From Progne subis subis (Eukaryota; Chordata; Aves; Passeriformes; Hirundinidae): a stretch of 64,000 nucleotides of DNA. The notes below the pieces were generated by a model. It made no database searches and was not told the origin of the DNA. It was given only the letters and a program-made list of their open reading frames with translations. The stretch covers positions 1 through 64,000 of the forward strand of contig JAKJHU010000184.1 in assembly GCA_022316685.1 (NCBI GenBank). The letters run 5' to 3'. Below, in pieces: positions 36,511-48,100 of the stretch. A program made the position numbers and the translations under genes. Within the stretch, counting starts at the first letter, position 1, and each line of letters starts with the position of its first letter.

Positions 36511-39300
36511 TGTTTTGTCTCTCGGTGTCCCGTTCATGGGGAAGCAGCGGCAGGTGTGCTGGAGCCAAAGGCTGGCTGCTGCGGCTGCCCAGGCGCCAGC
36601 TCTGCTCTCCCCGTGGGTGTGGATGGGGCACTGCTGGGCTGGGGCTGCCCAGGAGGGCAGGGGCAGTGGTTAGGCGGGGCTCTCTTTGCTCTTCTGCACC
36701 CCCTCTGGATGCACATCTGTGCCCTGTGCTCCATCCCAGAGTGTTTGGGAGTTATTCCTGGGGTCTCCCTGCGGTGCTGCTGGCACATCCCAGCGCTCAC
36801 CCACAGACCGAGCTCCTGTCTGCTGCCAGAGGCAGTCCCACTGCAGTTTTACCCCTCCCACATTCGGAATTCATTCGCAGCCTCTTGGTGTTCCTGAGGA
36901 AGTTGAGCTTTGGGGTTTTGCTCGGTAACGCCTTTGGTCTGATTTTCTGTACAGTTTTAGGGCCGTGTCCACAGGAACGCTCCCTGGGATGGGCATTTCT
37001 GGGCTGTGACTGCAAATGCAATGGGCCCAGTTGGGGTTTCCAGGAAGACAACCTTGCTGAAGAGACCGCTCGGGGAGGATGGTTGTGGTTTTGACTGGGA
37101 GGGGACGTGCCCACATCACAGCCCTTGGCAGGCTGCCCTGCTGTGACCCAGCCTGGCGTTGGTCGTTCTCCTGCCCTGCCGCACGGATAGAGCAGCACTG
37201 GGTGAAGGGTTGGGGTCAGATGACTTTTCCTCCCTTCAGGGGTGCCGGAGGTGCCTGTGCCTGCTCAGCTGGAGCCAGCCTGGGCCATCCCCCCTGTCCA
37301 TGCTGCCACCAATATTGGGTTTCCTCCATTGTGCCTCAGGCATCAGCTGTGTCAGCGACATTGAATGTCTGCCTGTAAGGCAGGAGAAAAAATTACCTTC
37401 AAAGAAACAATGCCAGCCAAAAATTGCCAACCTTCCCTTGTGTTTTTTTATAGGACTCTCTTGGAACTCAGTTTGGAAGTAAATGGTTTTTAAACACCAG
37501 CACATAAATATGGAGTCATGATTGATTGGGCTGGATGTTTTTGTTTAGGTTCCTAAAATAGAGTTTTGGGATTGGAAATGCCTGGTGAGGCACAAAATGA
37601 AGCAGTGAAAGCTGCACTCTTGATATTGCTGGCAGGAGAGGCTGGAGCTGCAGTAAGCAACCCATTTATCCACACCAGAAAACAAGACAAACCACCACAG
37701 GGGAAGGCTTGGTACGTCTCCAAAAGCCTTCCCTCGAAGGGAGGATGGGATTTGGTGGTTGACAATCAAGGACAAAGATCAGACCCTGTTTGGAGCCAGC
37801 TCTAGGAGCAGAGATCAGACCCTCCAAGGATGCCCAAGCACAGGGACGCTGATCACAGACTCTCCTTCCACAGGGTGCAGTGGTAGGCGTATGAAGAGAA
37901 TTGGTTCATGCTTGCAAGTGAGTCAAGGAGGAAACGAAGCCTCCTCAAATATCCCCACCAACGCAGGCTTCCCCATTACCCATCTCTTAAGGGTCCTTAC
38001 CTTTTTGTTGAAGTATTACACTGGTTCAAAAACCAAAAATCCCCAATGAACTACCCAAGCCCCAGGACCCGACAGTACCCTTGGGTTCCTGGTGTTTTGG
38101 AAGTGTTGGCTGAGTGGTTCCTGGCGTGCTCAGCCGGGCCCCTGTTCCCGTGGAGGGCTCGGGGGCTCCCGACGCTGCCCCCTGGGTCACCCCACCCCGC
38201 TCTGGGTTTCCTTCTGCTTCCTCACGCCGACCTTGGCTGCAGACGGGGTGAACTTCCCCAGCAGAGGCCAGCAGGGCTCCAGCCTGCCGTGCCAGGAGCT
38301 GCCGGGCACGGCCCATGGCATCAGGCACCAAACGCTCCACAGAGCCCGCTGCTGAGACCCCCAGCTCAGGAGCTCCTTATGGCCAGGACTGCTGAAAGGC
38401 AAGGGAATTACAGCACGTGTGGCTGGGACAGCCCCAGAGTAACTAAGGGTTAGAAAACTGCTTAGCAGTACCCTCAACTGATGCAATAGTCACAGAGCTG
38501 TAGAGCAGGGACCAATCTAAACCCACTGAACTGACATTAAGGAGCAGTTCTTGCTCCTTCACTGGTTTTCTGAGGAGTTACTGCAGCAGGAAGGAAGAAA
38601 TGCTCCATTTGTTCGGCCCTATTTTATCCTTCAGTGCAACAGCCGTTGACTGAATGAACAAAATAAAAGCTGGTAAATGAGAAACCAGTGTTGGTTATTA
38701 GCCACGGGGGAAATTTTAAATCAGCTTCTGTAATGCCTAAACATGAGCTGATTTATTGGCATTCTCCACAGAGAAAAGCTAGAATAGCTTTTTACCTGTA
38801 CTAATAGGGTTAGTATTTGCTAACTGTGAAGTACATCACAATAAAGGCGAGGTGGAGGAAAAGATGGAGAAGCTGTGGCTGCCCCGTACCTGAGGATGCT
38901 CGAGGCCGGGTTGGAAGTGTCCCTGCCCACGGCAGAGGGGTGGAATTAGCCATCGTGGGGTTTGGTCATTCTGCATCGGCAGCATTCGTTACATTTTTAT
39001 CTTTGGCAATAATTTAAATAGCCATGCTGAGCGAAGCAGCCAGCTTTGGGGCGGTGATGTGCCGCAGTAGGAAAACCACGCTCTCCCCTTTCCCGGCCCT
39101 GACCCTGCAGTCCCCGGCTGTCCCAGGTGTGGGACACGGGGTGCCCTCTCCTCCGAGCGGCCCGGCCGCTTTCAGCGGGTTCCCGAGAAGGGGAAGTGTT
39201 GTTCGTATCTCGGCAGCTCAGCCCAGCAGATCCCGCCTTCGCCTCGACTCGTTAATGATTGAATCCTGGGCAAAGGCGGCACAGCCACGGCGGGGCTGCA
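36511..39300. other. AADAC-SUCNR1 intergenic region
   Basis: No coding exon is recognised. A stretch at 37560-38450 is open in successive frames but matches nothing I know. The last 250 bp (39050-39300) become CpG-enriched. Confidence 0.45.
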
Positions 39301-39301
39301 C

Positions 39302-39842
39302 CCGGGACCCCACAGCTCTGCCGGGAACCCACAGCTCTGCTGGGACCCCACAGCTCTGCTGGGACCCCACAGCTCTGCCAGGATCCCACAGCTCTGCTGG
39401 GACCCCACAGCTCTGCTGGGACCCCACAGCTCTGCCGGGACCCCACAGCTCTGCTCAGATCCCACAGCTCTGCCGGGACCCCACAGCTCTGCTCAGATCC
39501 CACAGCTCTGCCAGGATCCCACAGCTCTGCCGTGATCCCACAGCTCTGCCGTGATCCCACAGCTCTGCTCAGATCCCACAGCTCTGCCGTGATCCCACAG
39601 CTCTGCCAGGATCCCACAGCTCTGCCGGGACCCCACAGCTCTGCCAGGACCCCACAGCTCTGCCAGGATCCCACAGCTCTGCCAGGACCCCACAGCTCTG
39701 CCAGGACCCCACAGCTCTGCCGGGATCCCACAGCTCTGCCGGGACCCCACAGCTCTGCCAGGACCCCACAGCTCTGCCAGGACCCCACAGCTCTGCCGGG
39801 ATCCCACAGCTCTGCCGGGATCCCACAGCTCTGCCAGGACCT
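39302..39842. repeat. 19-bp minisatellite, about 28 copies
   Basis: The unit ccacagctctgccgggacc repeats at exactly 19 bp, with ccgg/ccag/ctgg/ctca variants in the middle and ac/at variants. Because three units make 57 nt, each frame gives a 19-residue super-repeat and open frames appear on both strands. The array ends about 20 bp before the candidate SUCNR1 start exon. Confidence 0.95.
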
Positions 39843-39862
39843 GCAGCACCACAGCCCTGGGC

Positions 39863-39865
39863 ATG
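39863..39865 (+). other. SUCNR1: Candidate SUCNR1 initiator ATG at an exon end
   Basis: The SUCNR1 exon at 41199 begins in phase 0 with GCTGTGAACGAG and has no upstream in-frame ATG after its acceptor. An upstream exon ending in ATG is therefore needed. The string gggcATG|GTAAGG at 39859-39871 is the only ATG immediately followed by a strong donor that I found between 36.5 and 41.2 kb. It would give Met-Ala-Val-Asn-Glu, comparable to the Met-Ala-Trp-Asn start region of mammalian SUCNR1. Confidence 0.4.
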
Positions 39866-41198
39866 GTAAGGGGTGCAGTGCCAGGCAGCCTCTCCTGTTC
39901 CTGTGCCAAGCCCATTTCTGAGTTTGCTTCTAACTGCTTTCCCTTCTTACCTTAAAAGTGACCCATCAGCCTTTTCCTAACAACTGCTGAATTAATGTAT
40001 CTGTCCATACCAAACTGTAAATTGTTACTGCTATTTGAGGAGCTGATCTCTGTGATGTGCTGTCTGGATTCAGAATCTCACTGAGGTGTTGAGTTTCTCC
40101 TCAAGAGCCGAGCAGAGAGGGCTCAGCAGGGGCAGCAGGTGAGGTCTGAGCAGAGTGAGCACTCTGTAGTGTTTCTGTGTCCTGAGGGGCACAGGGTAAG
40201 TATAGAGACTTGACGGAAAAAGCTTTATGAAGTTTTTGTTCTGCCTCATGATCTCCCTTTGAATTGAAATGCAGTGCTTTGAGGGCAGAGACCTGTGAAT
40301 GAGTTCTTGACACCAAAACACCTCTGGAAATGCTTAAGCTTAGCTTGAGTTCAGTTCTGATCTATATCCCACTTTCTGGCATTTGGTTTTCCCTGGTTTC
40401 CAGTTGTTTGCTGACACTTTATCCAAGGCTCTCACCAAAAGCATTCTGTGTTCTGCTTTGCTGAGGAGGAGAGGACTAAACACTGGAGATCCTGCTCTCT
40501 TTCCTTCTCTGCACCTGAACTCATTTTTTAAGCAGCCTTTGGAAAGAAAGCAAGCTCATGTGCGCTGCAGCTTGGAAGAAAGCTTTGGCAGGATGCACGG
40601 GAGGTGTGCTCCATCCTCCGCGCAGTTCTGGTACCAGCTACCAGCACAGCACACAAAGAGCTCGATTAAGGGCTGGGTTAATTTCACAAACTCATCTCTC
40701 CTGGCTCCCTAACGCGCTCTGAGCAGCGCTGCCGCTGGTGCCCTCATCCCTGACCAGCCTTGCCAGCAAACCTGTGCCTCAGTGATGAGGAAGCACCCAC
40801 GGGACCAGCGTTGGGTAACAGGAGCAGATGACTCCACGGGGCGCTGACAGGGCACCCACAGGCTGGTTTCACTTTCCTGGCCCCTGGGACCGCCCTGGGT
40901 TTGGCCAAGCAGCAGCTGGCACCCTGTGCCTGACGCCTTCATTCAGGTGATGCTCCCGCTTCAAGTTCCTCACGCAGGTCTTTGCTCGGGCGAGTTTTCA
41001 CCTTGTTCTGTAGCTCTGACCAACGTCTGCAAGTACCAACCCCACGTGTGAGAGGCATTGAGGTCACATATCTACTTGCCCTGTAGGTTGGAAGGAAATT
41101 GCAGCCTGCATTCGCTGATTCCAGCAATGATATAGCAATAACTGAGCAATGATTTTTCACTTGGGTTTGGTGTTTATTTTCTCCTTTTGATTTTCTAG
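39866..41198 (+). other. Presumed SUCNR1 intron
   Basis: If the ATG exon at 39863 is right, this is a 1,333-bp intron ending ttgattttctag. No repeat family or other feature is recognised in it. Confidence 0.4.
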
Positions 41199-42149
41199 GC
41201 TGTGAACGAGAGCAGCGACTCTTTTCTGACAAACAGAGTACTAGAAAAGTATTATCTCTCCACCATGTACAGCCTCGAGTTCACTTTAGGTGTCATTGGA
41301 AACACCATCGTGGTGTTTGGCTATATATTCTGCCTGAAAAAATGGAAAAGCGGCAACATCTACCTGTTCAATTTATCCATATCGGATTTGTTATTTCTGT
41401 GCACTCTGCCAATACTGGTGAACAGCTACTCCCACGATCAGTGGGCAAAGGAGGACATCCTGTGCCACAGCAACAGATTCCTGCTGCATGCCAACCTGTA
41501 CAGCAGCATCCTCTTCCTCACCGCTATCAGCGCTGACCGGTACCTGCTCATAAAACACCCCTTCAGGGACCACGTCCTCCAGAAGAGGAGAACGGCTGTT
41601 ATGGTGTCCGTCGCCATATGGATTGGGGTGATCCTGGAGCTGCTGCCGCTGGTGCATTTCCTGGAGCCTCTAACACCCACCAATAATTACAAGTGCCTTG
41701 ATTACGCCAGCTCTGGAGACCCCGCGACAAACCTCATCTACAGCATGTTCCTGACTGTCTTTGGTTTCCTCATCCCTCTCCTGACCATGTGCCACTTCTA
41801 CGTGAAGATGGTCCGTGTCCTTAAAAACAGGAGAGAGCAGAGCAGTTCTGGCCTGACCCTGGAGAAGCCCCTTGCCCTGGTGATCCTCACGGTGGTTATC
41901 TTCTCCCTGCTCTTCACTCCCTACCACGTCATGCGCAACGTGCGGCTGGCGTCCCGAATCCCGGCCTTGAACGTCTCCGAGTGCACGCAGGGAGTCATCA
42001 GCACCATTTACATCATCACGAGACCCTTTGCCTTTCTGAACAGTGCCATTAACCCTGTTTTTTATTTCCTGATGGGTGACCACTTCAGAGACATGCTGAT
42101 GGCCAAAACAAGACAGCTCCTGGGCAGGCTGACAGCCTCTGGGAAGTGA
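41199..42149 (+). CDS. SUCNR1: Succinate receptor 1 (GPR91), main coding exon
   Basis: A seven-transmembrane class A GPCR with an intact frame to TGA at 42149. The acceptor is ttttctag before 41199, so the exon starts Ala-Val-Asn-Glu. Counting Val as 1: TM1 has GN34; TM2 has LSISD62; Cys88 pairs with Cys165 of loop 2; DRY at 112-114; TM6 FTPYH at 238-242; TM7 NP284-285VFYF, then helix 8 DHFRDML. The basic succinate-binding residues of the human receptor (Arg99, His103, Arg252, Arg281) are all present as Arg92, His96, Arg245 and Arg274. SUCNR1 is a plasma-membrane Gi/Gq receptor sensing extracellular succinate. Length is about 317 residues with the proposed Met-Ala; human is about 330-334. P2Y-type relatives are excluded by the TM3/TM6/TM7 residues and by synteny. 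Confidence 0.93.
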   Translation, partial: AVNESSDSFLTNRVLEKYYLSTMYSLEFTLGVIGNTIVVFGYIFCLKKWKSGNIYLFNLSISDLLFLCTLPILVNSYSHDQWAKEDILCHSNRFLLHANLYSSILFLTAISADRYLLIKHPFRDHVLQKRRTAVMVSVAIWIGVILELLPLVHFLEPLTPTNNYKCLDYASSGDPATNLIYSMFLTVFGFLIPLLTMCHFYVKMVRVLKNRREQSSSGLTLEKPLALVILTVVIFSLLFTPYHVMRNVRLASRIPALNVSECTQGVISTIYIITRPFAFLNSAINPVFYFLMGDHFRDMLMAKTRQLLGRLTASGK

Positions 42150-43060
42150 ATGAGTAAGGAGACCCCTTGCAGCGGGAGAGGTCCGGCAGGAAACTCTCTT
42201 AGGGAGAGCATTCAGCGGTGCCACTGTTTCTAGATGACTTTGTTCATGCAATAGAATTGGGATGAGCTGATTGTGTTTTTCTAAATGCACCGGTTACCTT
42301 ATTGTACAGGAGACTTCTGCTGAGCCGCCCCCAGCCGAGCGGGAGGGACGCTCTGCTCAGCCCCAGCAGGGCAGCGGGACCCTGCTCTCGGACCGGGGTA
42401 CCCACAGCCCCTTAACGCTGCAGTCAAAAGTCCTCGGAGGGAAAACACTGCTGTCAGACAGCTGCTCTGTGAGCCCTAGCACGGGCCTGGGCTGGGGCAG
42501 AATGTGCCCTCACACATCACCAGGACAGGCAGGCTCACGTGGGCACTTCCCAGGGTGTGCAGTTACCTGGCCTCAACATAACTGTCTGTAAGTGCCCGTG
42601 GAATTCTAGAGCCTGGAGCAGAATTTAGACCTCGGAGTTCAAACTTCATTAGCAGTTCTACTAATGAACCGGGAGCTAATGAGGAGCCAGTCCCTGCCTG
42701 ATCCCCGCAGGATCCATCAGCAGCACAAGCTGCTCTCCGATGGACTGACCCAACTTCCAATAGGCAGGGGAAAGATTGATGGAGTAAATGAGCTGCTGTG
42801 AGCTTGGCTGCCCAGGGTTGCTGGGAGGGAGGGCAGGGTGTGGGCAGGGTGTGGGCAGGGTGTGGCAGCCCCCTCCCCTGCCCTCCTGCGGGGGCCCAGC
42901 CCTGCCCAGGGACTCACTGCTGGCACAGGGGGGGCACAGCCCTCGGGTCCCACCCGGCTCATGCTGGGTTCTGCCCTCAGATGTGCCAGTCACCTGCAAC
43001 GTGCTTCGCTGTGCTTCAGGTGGCACCAGCCCCCCGATAATAAACTGCTTGAAAAAAACC
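42150..43060 (+). other. Probable SUCNR1 3' UTR
   Basis: The sequence runs from the stop to an AATAAA at 43039-43044. It includes three short copies of gtgtgggcaggg near 42836-42862. The mRNA 3' end is inferred, not seen. Confidence 0.4.
43039..43044 (+). terminator. Candidate SUCNR1 polyadenylation signal (AATAAA)
   Basis: A canonical AATAAA about 890 bp after the stop, followed by cctctgtgttgttttac as a possible GU-rich element. Confidence 0.4.
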
Positions 43061-44995
43061 GAAAAAGGCTCCTCTGTGTTGTTTTACTTTGCTTGCTGAT
43101 CTCTGGAGCATCCATGAAACCTCAGCATCTGCCTTGGTGAATGTCTCACAGTCCTGTGCCTGGGCACAGCCCTGTGACAGTGTTATCAGAGCAGGGTCTG
43201 GTTCCCAGCCCCACACAGCAGCAGCACTCCTGGGCCTGCCAGGGAGCTGACCCCGTGCTCTTCGCAGAAATGCAGAAGATGCTCACTTGCTTTGGGTTTT
43301 TTTAGCACACAAACAGCCATGCAGAAGATCAAGGTGCTTTGTCAATTTAGATTTCCGCCTCGAGGCTGGATTCCCTGGAAGAGGAGGCACTGCCAGCCCA
43401 ACAGCATCCAGGTGTCACTGCCCTGGTCTTGCCTGGGTCCTTCTCCAGTGCCCAAGCCCCGAGGCAGGGCTGGAGCCAGGGGCACGCTGGTGCCACTGTC
43501 CTCTCCAGAGAGGTGTCTGCAGAGCACCTGGCATCCCATGCCCACGTGTCGAAGGCCGGGAGCTGGTTTCTCCTGGTAAACATTGCGTAGGGACAGTTCT
43601 TATGGATTAATATGCTCAATAATTTGTTTTGCTGTGTCCACTGAGGTGAGCAGGATCATCTGCTCCTTCTGAGCGACTGAGTCACTGAGGTTTCTGCCTA
43701 GGTACACACTGGCATGGCATTTACCCACGGGAAATCATCAGCCTCAAATGCCAATTTGAGCCTCTTTCTGTCAATATCTGCCATGGATCCAGCATCAGCG
43801 AGGTGCAAAGGCAGTGCCCGTGTCCTGGGATCCCAGTGCTGAGCACAGCTCCCACCCTTCTATCACCTGCTTCCAGCACAGTGACGCCGCCTTTGCCCCA
43901 GCACCTGCCTGCTCACCTCTGACCTGCACCGCTCAAGGCAGGTTCTCTTCAGCTGGGGAGCTCCAGGCAGGGCCCAGGCACCTCAGAGGGACTCAAAGAC
44001 CTGCTGGGCTCTGGTCCTTCCCCTTCCTGAGACAGCCCTAGTTTGTACCTTTGATTTAGTGGCAATCCCTAAAGTCTCCGTGACTTCCGTTTCCCTAAAT
44101 TAATGAGAGAACCCTGATCATTACACAGTTTACTGTGATGCTGCTGGTCTTGCAATTAAAAATGTGATGAAAAAGAGAATTAAAAAATGCTGCATTCAAG
44201 CTTCACATACATGTTCTCTCTGCTTAATTCTTCTGAGTAGTACATGGAAAAAATATTAATTAATAAAGCTCCAGAGCGCTACCTGGTTCACCTGAGCTGG
44301 GCTGAGCAGGGCTAAGGTGGGTGCAGGTGTGGGTACAGGAGATGGGCAGTGGGTTGTGGGTGCAGGTTCCCCCAGGCAGAGCCACCCTTGGGCTGCAGGC
44401 GTCGGTGTCAGCACAGCTGGACACGGGCTTTGGTTTTGATTCAGACGGGGTTTTTTGGTTTCATTTTGTTTTGTCTTCCCTTATTTTGGGTGTGGGCTGA
44501 AAATGCCTCCAGAACAGGAATTCAGCTGTGAGTCAGCCTGAAAACAGTCCAAGTATGTTTCAGTGGCGGTAAGTGACCTAAAAATAACTGTTCCTGGGAA
44601 GAGTGGTGAGGGCAGGGCAGGGGGCTGCGGGGCTCTGCCAGCCCAGCTCCTGTGCTCCCAGCCCACAGCCGCTTTCCCAGGCAAACATGGGGCCGAGACT
44701 TTGGGCTGCTTTCAGTCTCCTCTTCGGGTACCAGCTGCAGGAACCTGTCCTTGGAGGGAATTGCAGCCAGCCCCACACCCATGAGGAAACACAGGGATCT
44801 AGTTCTTATTCACTCCAAACCCGACCAAACCTCAGGTCCTCTGCAGCTTGGAACGTGTACAATGTCCTGCAAGGTTTTTCCTGACATTTGGAGGGAATTT
44901 CCTGGGTGTGCCTTTGTTCCCATCACCTTTTGCCCCGCCACTGCCCAGCAGTGCTGCTCTGGGGTTCAGGTGCCTCTGCCCCTTGCCCCAGCTCT
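43061..44995. other. Intergenic, no gene recognised
   Basis: Mixed composition with short open frames lacking motifs. Confidence 0.5.
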
Positions 44996-45131
44996 CTGCA
45001 GTGCTCTGTGCCACGGCAGCTCTGCCCTGCATTTCTTTAATAATGATTTATAAGCACACGTTTCTGCAGTGCTCTGTGTCACAGCAGCTCTGCCCTGCAT
45101 TACTTTAATAATGATTTATAAGCACACGTGT
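44996..45131. repeat. 68-bp tandem duplication (two copies)
   Basis: The string gcagtgctctgtg...taataatgatttataagcacacg occurs twice, offset by 68 bp, with a few differences (ccacgg against tcacag, atttc against attac). Confidence 0.93.
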
Positions 45132-48100
45132 CCAGCAGAGCAGGACTGCCCGCACAGGCTGCACAGAGCAGTGGGTTCAGCGCTGTGCTGTGTGAGGAGC
45201 AGCTGCCTGGCCAGCCCTGGACACTGGAACGAGCTCTGCGTGGACTCCACCAGCGTGTCCCGACCATGCCACTGCCACACCGGCAACTCAGAGTTTAACT
45301 GCTCGTGTTGGCAGTAATGAAGATACTAATTCAGTTGCAATCGGTTTTCACTTTCTAAAAATATTTACGCTAAAAATAGTCTTCCTGGAGCCCAGGAGGA
45401 GCTTTACCCTTTGTGCAGTCTGTACACCAGCCCGGCACTCTCCTTTGGCCGGTGAGGTGTGCTCACCCCTCTGGCAGCAGCAATGCTCATGGAAACGCTC
45501 ATGGAAACACTCACAGCTCCGCCTGCTTGCTCAAAGCAGCTTCTGGATCAGCAGCATCAGGGTGCGCCCGAGCACACAAACACCTAGGGACAGAGCACTG
45601 CAGGGATGCCATGTCACAGCAAGGTGCCTGCAAGGCTCGTCTTCCTCTCAGTTTTCTGCATCTTATCGAGATTTTGACCCACATCAGTGAAGTGGAACAT
45701 TTAACTGCTGCTTTGTTCATTCTTGCACTCTTGCCTCACTTCCTGACACAGCCACATAGAGTCACGGGATGGAAGGTCTCGCAAATAACCATCCAGATGA
45801 AATACTGATATTATTTGATAAATAAAGCGATCCAGCAGCTTGTTTGCTGCCTTTTGAAATAAATCCTGTGCTCTCGGCTGCTCCAAGGCTCAGTCTTGGG
45901 AATTCTTGTTCTTTCCCAGAGACCTGCTATGTTTGGTGAATGCTGTTCAGGGGCAGACACAGCCCGCTCACTGTTGGCCCAATTCTTTCTGATGGGAAAG
46001 GTGGGGACTAAGGCTGGCACAGCCCAGCTTTCCAAACACCCTGGGGGAAACACTGAGGGAGCTGTTAGCCCACCCAGGCAGGGGCTGGGCAGGGGCTGGG
46101 GAGTGTCCACTGCCCAGGTGAGGGGCAGGAGCAGCGGGCAGTGCTGAGGATGCAGGGGAAGGAATGGATCCCACCTGCCCCAGGAGCTCCAGCAGACAGC
46201 ATGTGGGACCCAAAGGGTTAAAGAGGAGCCGTGGTGCTGCTTCCCAGCCTGCACAAGGACCCCGTGTTTTCTGTGTGTGTGCTGTGCTGGTGGGGGCCAC
46301 AGGTGCACAGGGAAGGAGCAAGCTGAACAAGTAAGAATGAGGTGACGATTCTCAGAGGCCTCTTTTATTACTAAATAAATTACAGCAGAAAAACTTACTG
46401 CTGCACGTGGCCCTTCTCGGGGGAGCCTGGTCAAGTGACGTGCTGGGGAGAGCTTGTGTGTGCATTGTGGTGCTGGGCTGCGGTGGGACAGTCAGATGGA
46501 TCAGGAGTTACCGTAGAGACACAAAGTGACCCAGTTTGGTTTAGATTATCTAGCAGCGGAAATGCGCGCTCAGTGTTCGTGCAGCAGCGTGAGGGGAACT
46601 GCTCTGTGCCGAGGCAGGAGGTGGGGAAGCGTGGCACGCAGCAGCAGGGCCCGTGCCTTCTGCAGGTGCAGTGACTGAGAGGCAGCGGGCAAAAACACAG
46701 TCCTTAGAGCCGGGTTACAAGAGAAAGCACCCAGAAATATCCCCTGTAGATGCAGGCGCCAGGAGCAGCTGTAAGCCCGGGAGCTGCCCCCGGCTCTGCA
46801 GGGACACACGGCACTTCTGCCTTCAGCTGATCTGGGAAACGGCTCAGGATGTGGGAACCACTCCAATGGGCTCCCTCCACCCTTGGAATGCTAGTTTTAA
46901 AAGTAATCTGGACTTTCTCTCTTTTTCTTTAAGCAGTCCCAGCATCTCCTTTCTCCTGCTCAGCCCATGGAGAATCTCAGAACGAACATGACGTTACCTG
47001 GTGGACCTTGGGCTGCTCACATCTACTTTGTTATTGAACAGCTCCTGGCACTCGAGGGGTTTTCCATTCTCCTAAAGAAACACAGCTCCTGGGATGCCTG
47101 GTTGTGTTCCCCTGGCAGGTCTACTGGCGGAAATCCTCCTCCTGCAGGAGCACAATGGCTGGGGGCTCTCCAGGGTGAGCAGCAGCCAGGGAAAACAAAC
47201 ATCATCCTGTTACAGCACAGTTCTACAGAGGCTCGAATTAAAAAACCTCATGTATGAGGTTCAATTGCCACGATTTTATATCTAGCAATATGTTTTTGAC
47301 AGGAGAGGAAGTACTTTATCACCCTAATGTTTATTTTTCTTTATGGTGTATGGGGATATTCTAGTTTCTCTGTATTTCAACCCAATATTTTTGCAAGGAA
47401 TGCTTTAGCTATCGACTTTAGCCCTAAGAAATGCTGGCTTCTCTGAGGTTTGTGTCTCTAGTTCTGTCACAGAGAAATAAGCTTTCCCTGATCTGAGAGC
47501 AAATTATTTTCAGTGCTCATTTGTCTTTCAGGGTGTTTTTTCTTGTCTCCTTTTAATCGATTGTTGTGCATTTCAGGACAATCGTTACAAAATGGTGGTG
47601 CTGCCTGCTGCTCATTCTGCTTCATGCGGAGAAGTGTCGTGTTTTAGATGGCTGGATTTCCATTAAATCCCTTTGAATTCAGGGTCTGGTTGTGTTTCAG
47701 GAGGAGTGCTGTGACCCCAGGTGCCTGTCCCTGCCTCATCCCTGCCTTCCCCCAGGACCAGAGCACATCCTTCATCCTCATCCTGTGCATGGAGCTGGAG
47801 TAGATGAGCAGATGTTCTCTCCTCTGCTTTGATTTCTGTTATTTCCTAGAAGGATTCCAGTAGTAACCTCAAAGGATCGCAAAATGACTTTTCCCGCTCC
47901 CGTCGGAGATTCATTCCTGTCTTTGTTTTCTCCTGCCTGCAACACCTTTGGGCAGAGTGTTTGGTATAACTTGGCAAGGGAAGAAATAACATCAGAATTG
48001 ACCTTGTACCAAAATAAATAGAGAGGAATTAATGTTTAGTTACAATTATCCTGTTCTCATTAACAGTTCCTCTGCTTATTGTGACATACAAAGCTCCAAG

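Noticed and set aside
39302..39842. Regularly spaced repeats considered as a CRISPR-like array
   Set aside because: There is no unique spacer between units, the period is 19 bp, and the genome is vertebrate; it is a minisatellite.
41670..42290. 206-codon minus-strand frame
   Set aside because: Antisense to SUCNR1, which is clearly coded on plus.
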